NCBI RefSeq assembly: GCF_003044445.1
Contig: NZ_POWX01000027.1
Location: forward strand, 1-22,769
DNA length: 22,769 bases
Direction: 5' to 3'
DNA from: Neisseria mucosa
GTDB lineage: Bacteria > Pseudomonadota > Gammaproteobacteria > Burkholderiales > Neisseriaceae
Shown: positions 6,805 to 13,963 of the stretch, in pieces
Layout: each line of letters opens with the position of its first letter
How positions within the stretch are numbered: position 1 is the first letter of the stretch
Translations under genes and position numbers: made by a program
The notes under the pieces: generated by a model
Told to the model about the DNA's origin: nothing
Databases searched by the model: none
Seen by the model: the letters and a program-made list of their open reading frames with translations, nothing else

Positions 6805-7446
6805 ATGACACTACACATGAAAACGGAAAACCTTATCCTCACACCCGAATCTCCGTCCCGCCGCCGCTTTTTACTGGCAGGCGGCGCATTGCTGCTCAGC
6901 CCTACCGCAGCGCTCGCCGGCGCGCAACGTGAAGAAACGCTTGCCGACGATGTTGCTTCGGTCATGCGCAGCTCTATCAACAATGTCAATCCGCCGCGCC
7001 TCGTGTTCGCCGACCCAAGCGAAGGCGAACGCTGGCTGGCGGCGATGTCCTCCCGCCTTGCCCGCTACGTTCCCGATGCCGCCGAACGCCGCCGTCTGCT
7101 GGTCAACATCCAATACGAAAGCAGCCGCGCGGGCTTGAATACCCAAGTGATTTTGGGTTTGATCGAAGTCGAGAGCGCGTTCCGCCAATACGCCATCAGC
7201 GGCGTCGGCGCCCGCGGGCTGATGCAGGTTATGCCGTTTTGGAAAAACTATATCGGCAAACCTTCGCACAACCTGTTCGACATCCGCACCAACCTGCGCT
7301 ACGGCTGCACCATCCTGCGCCACTACAACAATATCGAAAAAGGCAACATCGTCCGCGCTTTGGCGCGCTTCAACGGCAGCTTGGGCAGCAACAAATATCC
7401 CAACGCCGTCTTAGGCGCGTGGCGCAACCGTTGGCAGTGGGGTTGA
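6805..7446 (+). CDS. Lytic transglycosylase (SLT domain) with Tat-like signal
   Basis: A protein of 213 residues from this ATG, or 209 from the in-frame ATG at 6817; neither has a clear ribosome site. The N-terminus has SRRRFLL (18-24), a hydrophobic stretch and an Ala-rich end near residue 40, resembling a twin-arginine export signal. The mature part has the goose-type lysozyme/SLT fold: ILGLIEVESAFRQYAIS with the expected catalytic Glu123, then GVGARGLMQVMP and a C-terminal RALARFNGSLGSNKYP. Such enzymes cleave peptidoglycan between MurNAc and GlcNAc with 1,6-anhydro products in the periplasm. The gene is smaller than LtgA-type enzymes, so I give no ltg letter. Confidence 0.87.
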   Translation: MTLHMKTENLILTPESPSRRRFLLAGGALLLSPTAALAGAQREETLADDVASVMRSSINNVNPPRLVFADPSEGERWLAAMSSRLARYVPDAAERRRLLVNIQYESSRAGLNTQVILGLIEVESAFRQYAISGVGARGLMQVMPFWKNYIGKPSHNLFDIRTNLRYGCTILRHYNNIEKGNIVRALARFNGSLGSNKYPNAVLGAWRNRWQWG

Positions 7447-7501
7447 ACTGCGGTTTATAGACGGCTGCGGTCTGTGCAAATGCAAACCCTTTTGAATCCT
7501 G

Positions 7502-7507
7502 TATAAT
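7502..7507 (+). promoter_or_regulatory. Possible -10 of the YajR-like gene
   Basis: A perfect TATAAT lies 70 bases before the YajR-like start codon. No convincing -35 stands at the right distance, so it may be weak or activator dependent. Confidence 0.4.
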
Positions 7508-7530
7508 CCGCACATCTGATAATTTCAAAA

Positions 7531-7568
7531 TTTCAGACGACCTCTGAATCCTACGGGGTCGTCTGAAA
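7531..7568 (+). promoter_or_regulatory. Reversed DUS pair forming a hairpin next to the start codon
   Basis: TTTCAGACGACC (7531-7542) and GGTCGTCTGAAA (7557-7568) form a 12-bp stem whose base is 8 bases from the ATG at 7577. The order of the arms is the reverse of every other DUS pair here. No Shine-Dalgarno sequence is visible between hairpin and ATG. It may serve as the terminator of the preceding gene and also influence expression of the next. Confidence 0.6.
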
Positions 7569-7576
7569 AATCGTTT

Positions 7577-8959
7577 ATGGCAAAAGACAACCGCATCCAA
7601 ATGTTCCCGCACGAATGGCGTGCCAGCACCACCCTCTCCGGCGTTTACGCACTGCGTATGTTGGGGATGTTCTTGGTTCTCCCCGTTTTGTCCTTATATG
7701 CCGCCTCATTGCCCGGCGCGGAAAACAACAAAACCTTGGTCGGTCTGGCAATGGGCATCTACGGTCTGACGCAGGCTTTGCTGCAACTGCCTTTGGGCAT
7801 CGCCTCCGATAAATTCGGACGCAAAAAGACCATTTATGTCGGACTGATTGTCTTTGCCGCCGGTAGTTTTTTAGCCGCTGCTGCCAACTCATTACCTATG
7901 CTGGTTGCCGCGCGCGCCATACAAGGGGCTGGCGCAGTCAGCGCCGCAGTTACCGCGCTGCTTGCCGACTTGACCCGAGACGGTGTGCGTACCCGCGCAA
8001 TGGCGATGATAGGCTTGAGCATAGGCTTGACCTTTTCCGTCAGCCTTGTGGTTGCGCCGATGATTGCCAACATTATCGGCGTTCCCGGATTGTTTATGCT
8101 GACCGGTATCCTGACCGTCATCAGCATAGGCGTTGTCGCTTGGATGACCCCTGATCCCGAAGTGTCGAAGCTGCACGAAGACACACAGGCGCAGCCCTCG
8201 CGCATGGGCGAAGTCCTCCGCGACCGCCAGCTTCTCAACTTGGATTTCGGCATTTTCGCGCTGCACGCCGCCCAAATGGCGTTGTTCACCGCCCTGCCTT
8301 TTGCCATGACGCAGCTCGGTTTGGAAAAAATCCAGCATTGGAAAGTCTATCTGCCCTCGACCATTACAGGGCTGGTGATCATGATCCCCCTCATCATCAT
8401 CGGCGAAACCCGCAACAAGCTCAAACAAGTCTTCATCCTCGGCATCGCCTGCATCGCAGCGGCGCAAATCGGCTTATTGTTCGGCATGCACTCGATTTGG
8501 CTGATTACCGCCTATCTGGTTGTTTACTTCATCGGCTTCAACGTATTGGAAGCCAGCCTGCCGTCCATGGTGTCTAAGATTGCGCCATCCGATTTGAAAG
8601 GCACGGCGATGGGCGTTTACAATACCATGCAGTCTGTCGGACTGTTTGTGGGCGGCGCAAGCGGCGGATGGCTGTTTCAACAATACGGCTTCGTAGGCGT
8701 TTTCACCTTTTGCAGCGTGTTGATGCTGCTATGGCTGGTCATCGCCGTACTCGCGCCCGCGCCCAAACCCGTCAAAAACCTCAGCTATCCCGTCAGCCCC
8801 GCATGGCAGGAAAAACACGATTCGCTCTACCAAGCATTGTCCCAAGTCGAAGGTGTCGAAAGCATCGCCTTCAGCGCAGACAAACAAACCATTTACATCA
8901 AGGCGTTGCAAAAAGGATTTGACCAAGAGGCCGCCGAAAACATCATCACAGGAGTTTAA
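7577..8959 (+). CDS. MFS efflux transporter, YajR-like
   Basis: A 460-residue inner-membrane protein with 12 predicted membrane helices. The MFS signature A loop is present as GIASDKFGRKK (about 74-84), after GLTQALLQLPL. After the last helix (about residue 395) comes a soluble C-terminal domain of some 60 residues ending KQTIYIKALQKGFDQEA, with the length and ferredoxin-like pattern of the YAM domain of E. coli YajR. Members are proton-driven drug/metabolite exporters; the substrate here is unknown. The stop is 3 bases before the ssb start, so the two are cotranscribed. Confidence 0.85.
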   Translation: MAKDNRIQMFPHEWRASTTLSGVYALRMLGMFLVLPVLSLYAASLPGAENNKTLVGLAMGIYGLTQALLQLPLGIASDKFGRKKTIYVGLIVFAAGSFLAAAANSLPMLVAARAIQGAGAVSAAVTALLADLTRDGVRTRAMAMIGLSIGLTFSVSLVVAPMIANIIGVPGLFMLTGILTVISIGVVAWMTPDPEVSKLHEDTQAQPSRMGEVLRDRQLLNLDFGIFALHAAQMALFTALPFAMTQLGLEKIQHWKVYLPSTITGLVIMIPLIIIGETRNKLKQVFILGIACIAAAQIGLLFGMHSIWLITAYLVVYFIGFNVLEASLPSMVSKIAPSDLKGTAMGVYNTMQSVGLFVGGASGGWLFQQYGFVGVFTFCSVLMLLWLVIAVLAPAPKPVKNLSYPVSPAWQEKHDSLYQALSQVEGVESIAFSADKQTIYIKALQKGFDQEAAENIITGV

Positions 8960-8962
8960 AAA

Positions 8963-9478
8963 ATGTCATTGAACAAAGTCATCCTTATCGGCCGTCTCGG
9001 TCGCGACCCCGAAGTCCGTTACATGCCCAACGGCGAAGCCGTCTGTAATTTCAGCGTCGCCACCAGCGAAACATGGAACGACCGCAACGGTCAACGCGTA
9101 GAACGCACCGAGTGGCACAACATCACCATGTACCGCCGCCTCGCCGAAATCGCCGGACAATACCTGAAAAAAGGCAGCCAAGTGTATTTGGAAGGCCGCA
9201 TCCAAAGCCGTAAATACCAAGGCAAAGACGGCATCGAACGTACCGCATACGACATTATCGCCAACGAAATGAAAATGCTCGGCGGCCGCAACGACAACAG
9301 CGGCGGTGCACCTTACGACGACGGCGGTTACAGCCAAGGCGGCTACCAACAACAAGCGCCGCAACAACAATACCAAGCCGCCCCGCAAAACCAAGACCCC
9401 CCCGCAGCCCCCCGCCGCCAAGCTCCCGCCGCACCGGCAGCCCCTGTCGAAGACATCGACGACGATATTCCGTTCTAA
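8963..9478 (+). CDS. ssb: Single-stranded DNA-binding protein
   Basis: A protein of 171 residues. The N-terminal OB-fold (about 1-110) starts MSLNKVILIGRLGRDPEVRY and includes EWHNITMYRRLAEIAGQYLKKG. A linker rich in Gln, Pro, Gly and Ala follows (about 115-162), then the acidic tip DIDDDIPF that recruits replication and repair partners. It coats single-stranded DNA as a tetramer in replication, recombination and, in Neisseria, processing of imported DNA. AGGAG in the end of the YajR-like gene serves as its ribosome site, which implies translational linkage. A DUS-pair terminator follows. Confidence 0.97.
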   Translation: MSLNKVILIGRLGRDPEVRYMPNGEAVCNFSVATSETWNDRNGQRVERTEWHNITMYRRLAEIAGQYLKKGSQVYLEGRIQSRKYQGKDGIERTAYDIIANEMKMLGGRNDNSGGAPYDDGGYSQGGYQQQAPQQQYQAAPQNQDPPAAPRRQAPAAPAAPVEDIDDDIPF

Positions 9479-9491
9479 AACAGAATTGCAT

Positions 9492-9541
9492 AAAAGGTCG
9501 TCTGAAAAATCGGTTTTACCGGTTTTCAGACGACCTTTTTG
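9492..9541 (+). terminator. Inverted DUS pair after ssb
   Basis: AAAAGGTCGTCTGAAAA and TTTTCAGACGACCTTTTT, with a small inner CGGTTTTACCG stem, 14 bases past the ssb stop and followed by a T-run. Confidence 0.85.
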
Positions 9542-9600
9542 TTGTGTGTCGCAAGTTGAACTAGATTGAGAGCCTAACAGTTTTCTGTGTTTGTGCGTAA

Positions 9601-9707
9601 TATAGTGGATTAAATTTAAACCAGTACGGCGTTGCCTCGCCTTGCCGTACTATTTGTACTGTCTGCGGCTTCGTCGCCTTGTCCTGATTTAAATTTAATC
9701 CACTATA
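9601..9707. repeat. Correia repeat enclosed element, short form (107 bp)
   Basis: Starts TATAGTGGATTAAATTTAAA and ends TTTAAATTTAATCCACTATA; the interior is the reverse complement of the copy at 4834-4940. It lies in the 404-base gap between ssb and the DUF2892 gene. The rest of that gap (9708-9882) is AT-rich and holds the promoter and palindrome of the next operon. Confidence 0.93.
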
Positions 9708-9784
9708 CCGAAGCATGGTTTCGACCGTACCTTCTTATCTAAAAAAGTCCTCCTCTACCTCCAGAACACCTCACAGCAAACCGT

Positions 9785-9813
9785 TTGACAAAATTAATCC
9801 AAAAATATAAAAT
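9785..9813 (+). promoter_or_regulatory. Promoter of the rhodanese/ArsR operon
   Basis: A consensus TTGACA (9785-9790), a 17-base spacer and TAAAAT (9808-9813, 5 of 6 to consensus) make this among the strongest promoters in the window. An alternative -10 TATAAA at 9806 gives a 15-base spacer. Confidence 0.75.
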
Positions 9814-9818
9814 TTCTT

Positions 9819-9840
9819 ATATATAACTTTTGTTATATAT
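9819..9840. promoter_or_regulatory. Perfect AT-rich palindrome, candidate ArsR-family operator
   Basis: ATATATAAC (9819-9827) and GTTATATAT (9832-9840) are exact inverse arms around TTTT. It begins 5 bases after the -10 box, so it covers the transcription start, where a bound repressor would block initiation. The third gene of the operon encodes a BigR/YgaV-like repressor, a family whose known operators are AT-rich palindromes at promoters. Operator function is inferred. Confidence 0.6.
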
Positions 9841-9882
9841 GTTTATTTTTAGATAACTTACTCTCAGACAAGGATCAATAAA

Positions 9883-10077
9883 ATGAAACGGAATTTAGGT
9901 ACTTTGGATCGCACTCTCCGCATTATCATTGGCATAGCCTTAATCGCCGCCGCTGCGACAGGTCAAATCGGCTGGTGGGGTTGGTTGGGCATCATCCCGC
10001 TGGCTACCGCCTTGATAGGAAACTGCGCGTTGTACAGCTTATTGGGCATCAATACCTGCCACATCAGCAAAAAATAA
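9883..10077 (+). CDS. Small membrane protein, DUF2892 family
   Basis: A protein of 64 residues with the DUF2892 pattern: N-terminal NLGTLDRTLRIIIGIALI, a Gly/Trp-rich turn, a second hydrophobic helix and the ending GNCALYSLLGINTC. Two membrane helices are predicted (about 11-28 and 33-52). This domain is also found fused to rhodaneses, as in E. coli YgaP. An AAGGA site is 12 bases or so before the ATG. It is the first gene of the operon, 12 bases ahead of the rhodanese gene. It probably works with it in sulfane-sulfur or persulfide handling, but the DUF has no defined activity. Confidence 0.8.
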   Translation: MKRNLGTLDRTLRIIIGIALIAAAATGQIGWWGWLGIIPLATALIGNCALYSLLGINTCHISKK

Positions 10078-10089
10078 AGAAGGCAAAAC

Positions 10090-10611
10090 ATGAGTAAAGA
10101 AGGACAACTTCCACGAATTACTCCTGCGGAAGCGGTAGCGAAAATCCGTGAAGGTGCGTTGGCAGTGGACATTCGCAGCCAAGCAGAATATCGGGGCGGG
10201 CATATTGGCGGCGCATTGTCCCTGCCGCCGGAGCAGCATCGCGAGAAACTGCCCGACAACACCGCGCTCTGTCTGATTTTTTATTGCTTGGGCGGCAAGC
10301 GCACGGCGCAGGCGGAGGCAGCATTGGCGGAACTTGGTCGGGGACGCGAGTGTTACATTCTTGAGGGCGGTTTGCAGGCATGGAAAGCCGCAGGTCTCCC
10401 CATAATTGCCGACCACGCCGCGCCGGACATCATGCGGCAGGTACAAACCATCGCGGGCGGGTTGGTTCTGTTCGGTGTGTTGGCAGGTTCGCTGGTATCG
10501 CCTTGGTTTTACCTGATAGACGCAGCAGTCGGCGCAGGCCTGTTGACAGCCGGTTTAACCGGATTCTGCGGCATGGCACGACTGCTGGCTAAAATGCCAT
10601 GGAACCGTTAA
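10090..10611 (+). CDS. Membrane-anchored rhodanese, YgaP-like
   Basis: A 173-residue protein. Residues about 9-112 form a single rhodanese domain: ITPAEAVAKIREGALAVDIR, then the active-site loop CLGGKRT with catalytic Cys66, then EGGLQAWKAAGLP. Two hydrophobic segments follow (about 122-138 and 142-160), in a YgaP-like DUF2892 region. Rhodaneses carry sulfane sulfur on the active cysteine and pass it to thiol acceptors or cyanide; membrane forms act at the inner membrane. GAAGG stands before the ATG. The neighbouring persulfide-sensor-type regulator supports a sulfur-stress role. A second cysteine (Cys61) lies just before the loop. Confidence 0.88.
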   Translation: MSKEGQLPRITPAEAVAKIREGALAVDIRSQAEYRGGHIGGALSLPPEQHREKLPDNTALCLIFYCLGGKRTAQAEAALAELGRGRECYILEGGLQAWKAAGLPIIADHAAPDIMRQVQTIAGGLVLFGVLAGSLVSPWFYLIDAAVGAGLLTAGLTGFCGMARLLAKMPWNR

Positions 10612-10615
10612 ATAG

Positions 10616-10667
10616 AGGTCGTCTGAAAGTTGCCGCTGCGGCAGTTATGGCTGATAATCCAACTTTC
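10616..10667 (+). other. Single DUS and hairpin between rhodanese and regulator genes
   Basis: A complete DUS (10616-10627) overlaps GAAAGTTG (10625-10632), which is inverted as CAACTTTC (10660-10667). There is no T-run, so it looks like an intercistronic hairpin rather than a terminator. Confidence 0.5.
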
Positions 10668-10690
10668 TTATTTGCAGAAAAGGGCAAACA

Positions 10691-10993
10691 ATGACCACAG
10701 CCGACAATCAACCGCCCTACGAAGAAGCCACCGCCTTTCTTAAACTTCTGGCAAACCCCCACCGCCTCGCTGTACTGTGTAAGCTGCACGAAAGACCGTA
10801 CAATGTAACCGAACTGGCTGAGTCATCCGGCATGCCTCAAGCGGCGATGTCCAGCCAATTAGCCCTATTGCGCGAGGCCGGATTGGTGTCTTTTGAAGTG
10901 AACCACCGAGAACGGCAATATTACATTGCCGATTCACGAGTCAACGAGATGATACAGCTGCTGTATTCCTTTTTCTGTGCAGGAAAAGATTGA
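10691..10993 (+). CDS. ArsR-family repressor, YgaV/BigR/SqrR-like persulfide sensor
   Basis: A 100-residue winged-helix protein: ATAFLKLLANPHRLAVLC at the N-terminus, recognition helix around PQAAMSSQLALLREAGLV, and a wing with EVNHRERQYYI. It has exactly two cysteines, Cys30 in the second helix and Cys96 in the last helix (LYSFFCAG). These match the pair that forms an intramolecular tri- or tetrasulfide bridge in BigR/SqrR/YgaV. It lacks the CVC metal site of ArsR/SmtB arsenic and zinc sensors. AAAAGGG precedes the ATG. It presumably represses its own operon through the palindrome at 9819-9840; ligand assignment is inference. Confidence 0.85.
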   Translation: MTTADNQPPYEEATAFLKLLANPHRLAVLCKLHERPYNVTELAESSGMPQAAMSSQLALLREAGLVSFEVNHRERQYYIADSRVNEMIQLLYSFFCAGKD

Positions 10994-11039
10994 AATGTGG
11001 TTGTACTGCCTTAGACAGGCTATTCAGAAAAATTAAGCT

Positions 11040-11075
11040 AAAAGGTCGTCTGAAAATTTTTCAGACGACCTTTTT
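11040..11075 (+). terminator. Inverted DUS pair after the ArsR-family gene
   Basis: AAAAGGTCGTCTGAAAA and TTTTTCAGACGACCTTTTT nearly abut, giving a long perfect stem with a tiny loop and a T-run, 46 bases after the regulator's stop. Confidence 0.85.
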
Positions 11076-11120
11076 GTTGTGTTTAGTAATCTACCCTTTG
11101 CACTATTGCCTAATGAACCT

Positions 11121-11454
11121 GAGACCTTTGCAAAATTCTCCAAAATCCCCTAAATTCCCATCAAGACATTTAGGGGATTTTCTATGAGCATCTTCTTCCG
11201 GCAAACCGCACAAGCCATGATTGCCCAACATATCGACTGCTTCCGCTGTTGAAGTTGGAGCAGATGATTGATTGGTAACCGATCGAGCAATACCTGAATC
11301 GACGAAAAACCGTTATCTCCGAGACCATTGCGGCCATCCCGCCTATCCCCAGTTGTCCACATTCAAAGCCGTCCTGCTCGGACAACGGAAACAGCCGAAA
11401 ATATGTGTTGGAATTTTAACTGTTGGGTAAAAAGGGTTATTTCGCAAAGGTCTT
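11121..11454 (+). mobile_element. Internally deleted IS5-family (IS1106-like) relic
   Basis: The left end GAGACCTTTGCAAAATTC and, 300 bases on, the right end ATTTCGCAAAGGTCTT (11439-11454) are inverse terminal repeats with minor decay. Between them only the first third of a transposase reading frame is recognisable. This is a 334-bp two-ended derivative. It fills most of the gap between the ArsR-family operon and hemA (11076-11526). Confidence 0.7.
11184..11395 (+). pseudogene. IS5-family transposase N-terminal fragment
   Basis: Begins MSIFFRQTAQAMIAQHID, the familiar start of neisserial IS1106-type transposases, and stops after 22 codons. Further homologous codons (LKLEQMIDW, then EQYLNR, then AYPQLSTFKAVLLG) appear in shifted frames. 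This indicates a one-base deletion near CTTCCGCTGTTGA at about 11240-11252 and later damage. No catalytic DDE residues remain. Confidence 0.7.
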
Positions 11455-11473
11455 GGCTATTTTTGAAAATACC

Positions 11474-11511
11474 AGGTCGTCTGAAACGCTATTTGAGATT
11501 TCAGACGACCC
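11474..11511 (-). terminator. Inverted DUS pair after hemA
   Basis: GGTCGTCTGAAA (11475-11486) and TTTCAGACGACC (11499-11510), 17 bases beyond the hemA stop on the minus strand. Confidence 0.8.
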
Positions 11512-11526
11512 TTATATTTTATAGCT

Positions 11527-12780
11527 TCAATCATTTTTGTCTAAATGATAAATTTGGGCAACGGCTTCTACAAGATCACTGTCGGTTGAGCCTGCTTTAT
11601 TGAGGGTTCGGGTAGGGGAATGGAGCAGTTTGTTGGTCAGTTGGATGGAGAGGCGTTCGAGGACTTCTTCGGGGGACGTACCTTTCGCCAGTTGCTTCAT
11701 TGCATTTTCCAGCACTTGTCTGCGGGCGCGCTCGCCCTCATCGCGAAGTGCGCGGATAAGCGGGACGCTTTGGCGGCTTTTTTGTTGTTGAATAAATTCG
11801 CCGACTTTTTCTTCAACCATGGCTTCGGCGGCCGCGGCGGCTTTTTGCCGTGATTCTTTACCGCTTTGGACGATGTTCATCATATCGTCGACGGTATAAA
11901 GATAGGCATCTCCAAGTTCGCCCACTTCTGCTTCGATGTCTCTGGGGACGGCCAAATCCAATAGGAAAACGGGCATATTATGGCGTTGTTTCAGAGCGCG
12001 TTCAACCATGCCTTTGCCGACCAACGGCAGTTGGCTGGCGGTTGAAGAAACGACGACATCGTATTCGTGCAAAATTTCAGGTAGGTCGGTCAGCAGGCGA
12101 GGTTCGGCAGTAATGCCGAGTTTGTCGCACAATTCTTGCGCACGGGGCAGGGTACGGTTGGCAACGGTAATCAGTTTGGGGTTTTTCGCGGCAAAGTAGG
12201 TAGCCACCAATTCAATCATTTCGCCTGCGCCGATAAATAAAACATTCAAATCGGCAATATCAGGGAAAATTTGTTCCGCCATTTTGACCGAGGCGGATGC
12301 CATAGATACGGAATTTTCACCGACGGCGGTATCGGTACGGATTTCTTTGGCTACTGAGAAGGTTTTTTGGAACAGCGCATTGAGGTGTGAATTGATGCTT
12401 TCCTGATCTTGGGCGATACGGACGGCATCTTTGATTTGTCCGAGGATTTGCGGTTCCCCCAATACCATGGAATCCAGCCCGCAGGCTACGCGGAAGGCGT
12501 GTCGGATGGTTTCGTTGTTGTCTAAAGTGTAGAGATAAGGGCGGATTTCTTCGATAGGAAGATTATGATATTCGGCAAGCCATTCAATAATCCGCTCTGT
12601 ATTGCCGACGCAATAGAGCTCGGTACGGTTGCAGGTAGACAGAATGACGGCTTCGTCAGCAGCCGGACTGTGTGCCAAAGCACGAACGGCATCGGGGAGA
12701 TGCTCGGCGGCGAATGCTAATTTTTCGCGTATGCTCAAGGGCGCAGTTTGATGGTTGAGTCCGACGGCGGTGAGTTGCAT
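11527..12780 (-). CDS. hemA: Glutamyl-tRNA reductase
   Basis: A 417-residue NADPH-dependent enzyme that reduces glutamyl-tRNA to glutamate-1-semialdehyde, the first committed step of haem synthesis by the C5 route. The N-terminal catalytic domain has LNHQTAPLSIREK and STCNRTELYC with nucleophile Cys50, followed by ACGLDSMVLGEPQILGQ (99-115). A Rossmann NADPH domain carries LFIGAGEMIELVATYF. The C-terminal helical dimerisation domain ends at LDKND. All expected residues are present and length is normal. No strong ribosome site is seen. A TATAAT on the minus strand lies 39 bases upstream. Confidence 0.97.
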   Translation of the reverse strand: MQLTAVGLNHQTAPLSIREKLAFAAEHLPDAVRALAHSPAADEAVILSTCNRTELYCVGNTERIIEWLAEYHNLPIEEIRPYLYTLDNNETIRHAFRVACGLDSMVLGEPQILGQIKDAVRIAQDQESINSHLNALFQKTFSVAKEIRTDTAVGENSVSMASASVKMAEQIFPDIADLNVLFIGAGEMIELVATYFAAKNPKLITVANRTLPRAQELCDKLGITAEPRLLTDLPEILHEYDVVVSSTASQLPLVGKGMVERALKQRHNMPVFLLDLAVPRDIEAEVGELGDAYLYTVDDMMNIVQSGKESRQKAAAAAEAMVEEKVGEFIQQQKSRQSVPLIRALRDEGERARRQVLENAMKQLAKGTSPEEVLERLSIQLTNKLLHSPTRTLNKAGSTDSDLVEAVAQIYHLDKND

Positions 12781-12818
12781 GGGGAGGGTGTTTTGCGGAA
12801 TGGTGTGTGTCGGGCGGT

Positions 12819-12847
12819 ATTATAGCCCAATTCAGGTATGAAATGAA
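12819..12847 (-). promoter_or_regulatory. Probable hemA promoter
   Basis: On the minus strand TTCATT (12847-12842), a 17-base spacer and TATAAT (12824-12819). The -35 is poor (3 of 6); the -10 is perfect and well placed for hemA. Confidence 0.5.
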
Positions 12848-12873
12848 CGGATAAGGAGGAGCGGATAGGAGGC

Positions 12874-12922
12874 GGTCGTCTGAAATTTTATGTGTCGGCG
12901 GTTTTAGGTTTTCAGACGACCT
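12874..12922 (-). terminator. Inverted DUS pair after the spermidine-synthase-like gene
   Basis: GGTCGTCTGAAA (12874-12885) and TTTCAGACGACC (12910-12921), just past the stop of the minus-strand gene at 12930. The left arm is preceded by C instead of A, so only the right arm is a full 12-mer DUS. Confidence 0.75.
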
Positions 12923-12929
12923 GTTTATC

Positions 12930-13721
12930 TCACAGATAAAAATGTTTGCCGTTGTTTGGGTTGCTGGCTTTCAAATCGTTCAACATCCGTTTGAAATCCA
13001 AACCGTATTGTTCGCTTAATTTTTCCGCGCGTTTTTTTAGCTTGTCGAGATTTTGCTCTTTCGGACTGCTTTGGAACGCCATCACCGCCATATTGCCGTG
13101 GCTTTCGGCCGGCAGCTCCAGCACGCGGCCTTCGAAGACGTTGAGCAGGCGTTCGACGAAGCGTTGGTAGCGTTTGTCGCCGCTCCACCAGTTGGTCACG
13201 AACACGCCGTCGGGCGAGAGGGCGTTGCGGCAGTCTTGGAAGAAAGGTTCCTCCACCAGCGCGTCGATGATTTGTTCGCCGTCGAAGCCGTCCACCAGAA
13301 TTACGTCGGTATTGTGGCGGAACACTTTGATGTATTCCGCGCCGTCCGCTTCGACGATTTCGAAGTTTTCCCCTTCAAACGGCAGCTCGAACAAGCTGCG
13401 AGCGACGGCGATGACCTGCGGGTTGATGTCCACGGCGGTTTGTTTGGTGTCGGGCAGGTAGCTGTCTATCCAGCGTGCGAACGAGCCGCCGCCCAAGCCG
13501 ATTTGGGTGATGTGTTTCGGCGTTTCTTCTACAAACAGAAGCCAGCCCATCATGGCGCGGCTGTACGACAAAACCAGTTCGGCAGGATGGTCGAGGTTCA
13601 TCGAGCTTTGGATGGTATCGCTGCCCAGATGCAACGAGCGGATGTTGCCTTCTTCGGAAATACCGACTTCGGGCAGGTCGGACTTGGCGGGGCGCAGGCG
13701 GCGGTAGGGGTGTCGTGGCAT
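12930..13721 (-). CDS. Spermidine-synthase-like (aminopropyltransferase-fold) protein
   Basis: A 263-residue Rossmann methyltransferase-fold protein. The cofactor-binding loop is IGLGGGSFARW (74-84), the acidic residue after strand 2 is in AVDINP (Asp98), and EADGAEYIKV and DVILVDGFDGEQI follow. The last keeps a D-x-x-D spacing but not the usual DxxDPxGPA gatekeeper loop of true spermidine synthases. The N-terminal beta domain is short. It might be a diverged aminopropyltransferase or an enzyme with another substrate, so I give no speE symbol. No other polyamine gene is nearby. The ribosome site before the start is poor. Confidence 0.75.
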   Translation of the reverse strand: MPRHPYRRLRPAKSDLPEVGISEEGNIRSLHLGSDTIQSSMNLDHPAELVLSYSRAMMGWLLFVEETPKHITQIGLGGGSFARWIDSYLPDTKQTAVDINPQVIAVARSLFELPFEGENFEIVEADGAEYIKVFRHNTDVILVDGFDGEQIIDALVEEPFFQDCRNALSPDGVFVTNWWSGDKRYQRFVERLLNVFEGRVLELPAESHGNMAVMAFQSSPKEQNLDKLKKRAEKLSEQYGLDFKRMLNDLKASNPNNGKHFYL

Positions 13722-13764
13722 GGTGTGGACGGATGGAGGGGAAAGGGGAGTATTTTATCAGAGT

Positions 13765-13806
13765 GTCGTCTGAAATGCTTTTTGTGCTTGTGTTTTTCAG
13801 ACGACC
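13765..13806. repeat. Inverted DUS pair with one degenerate arm
   Basis: GTCGTCTGAAA (13765-13775) and TTTCAGACGAC (13795-13805). The left arm reads GTGTCG where the DUS has AGGTCG. It lies upstream of the spermidine-synthase-like gene and upstream of the tRNAs, so its position does not fit an ordinary terminator for a gene I can see. Confidence 0.6.
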
Positions 13807-13923
13807 TTGTGCGGATATGCCTAAGCGGCTTGGTTTATATATGGGGTAATCATTACGCCTGAAATAAATTTCTTTTTAAATCAGATATTTTTTATAAAAA
13901 TTTACTTTGTGGGCAACAAGCTC

Positions 13924-13952
13924 TTGCCAAGCGGGGCAGTTAACGGCATAAT
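13924..13952 (+). promoter_or_regulatory. tRNA-Thr promoter
   Basis: TTGCCA (13924-13929), a 17-base spacer and CATAAT (13947-13952); the -10 ends 11 bases before the first tRNA base. Both hexamers match 5 of 6. Confidence 0.75.
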
Positions 13953-13963
13953 TCGGCTTCTTT

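Noticed and set aside
10990..11187. Plus-strand ORF of 65 codons after the ArsR-family gene
   Set aside because: It reads through the terminator hairpin and the IS end repeat; no protein-like composition.
13053..13862. 269-codon plus-strand ORF opposite the spermidine-synthase-like gene
   Set aside because: Antisense shadow without ribosome site or recognisable motif.
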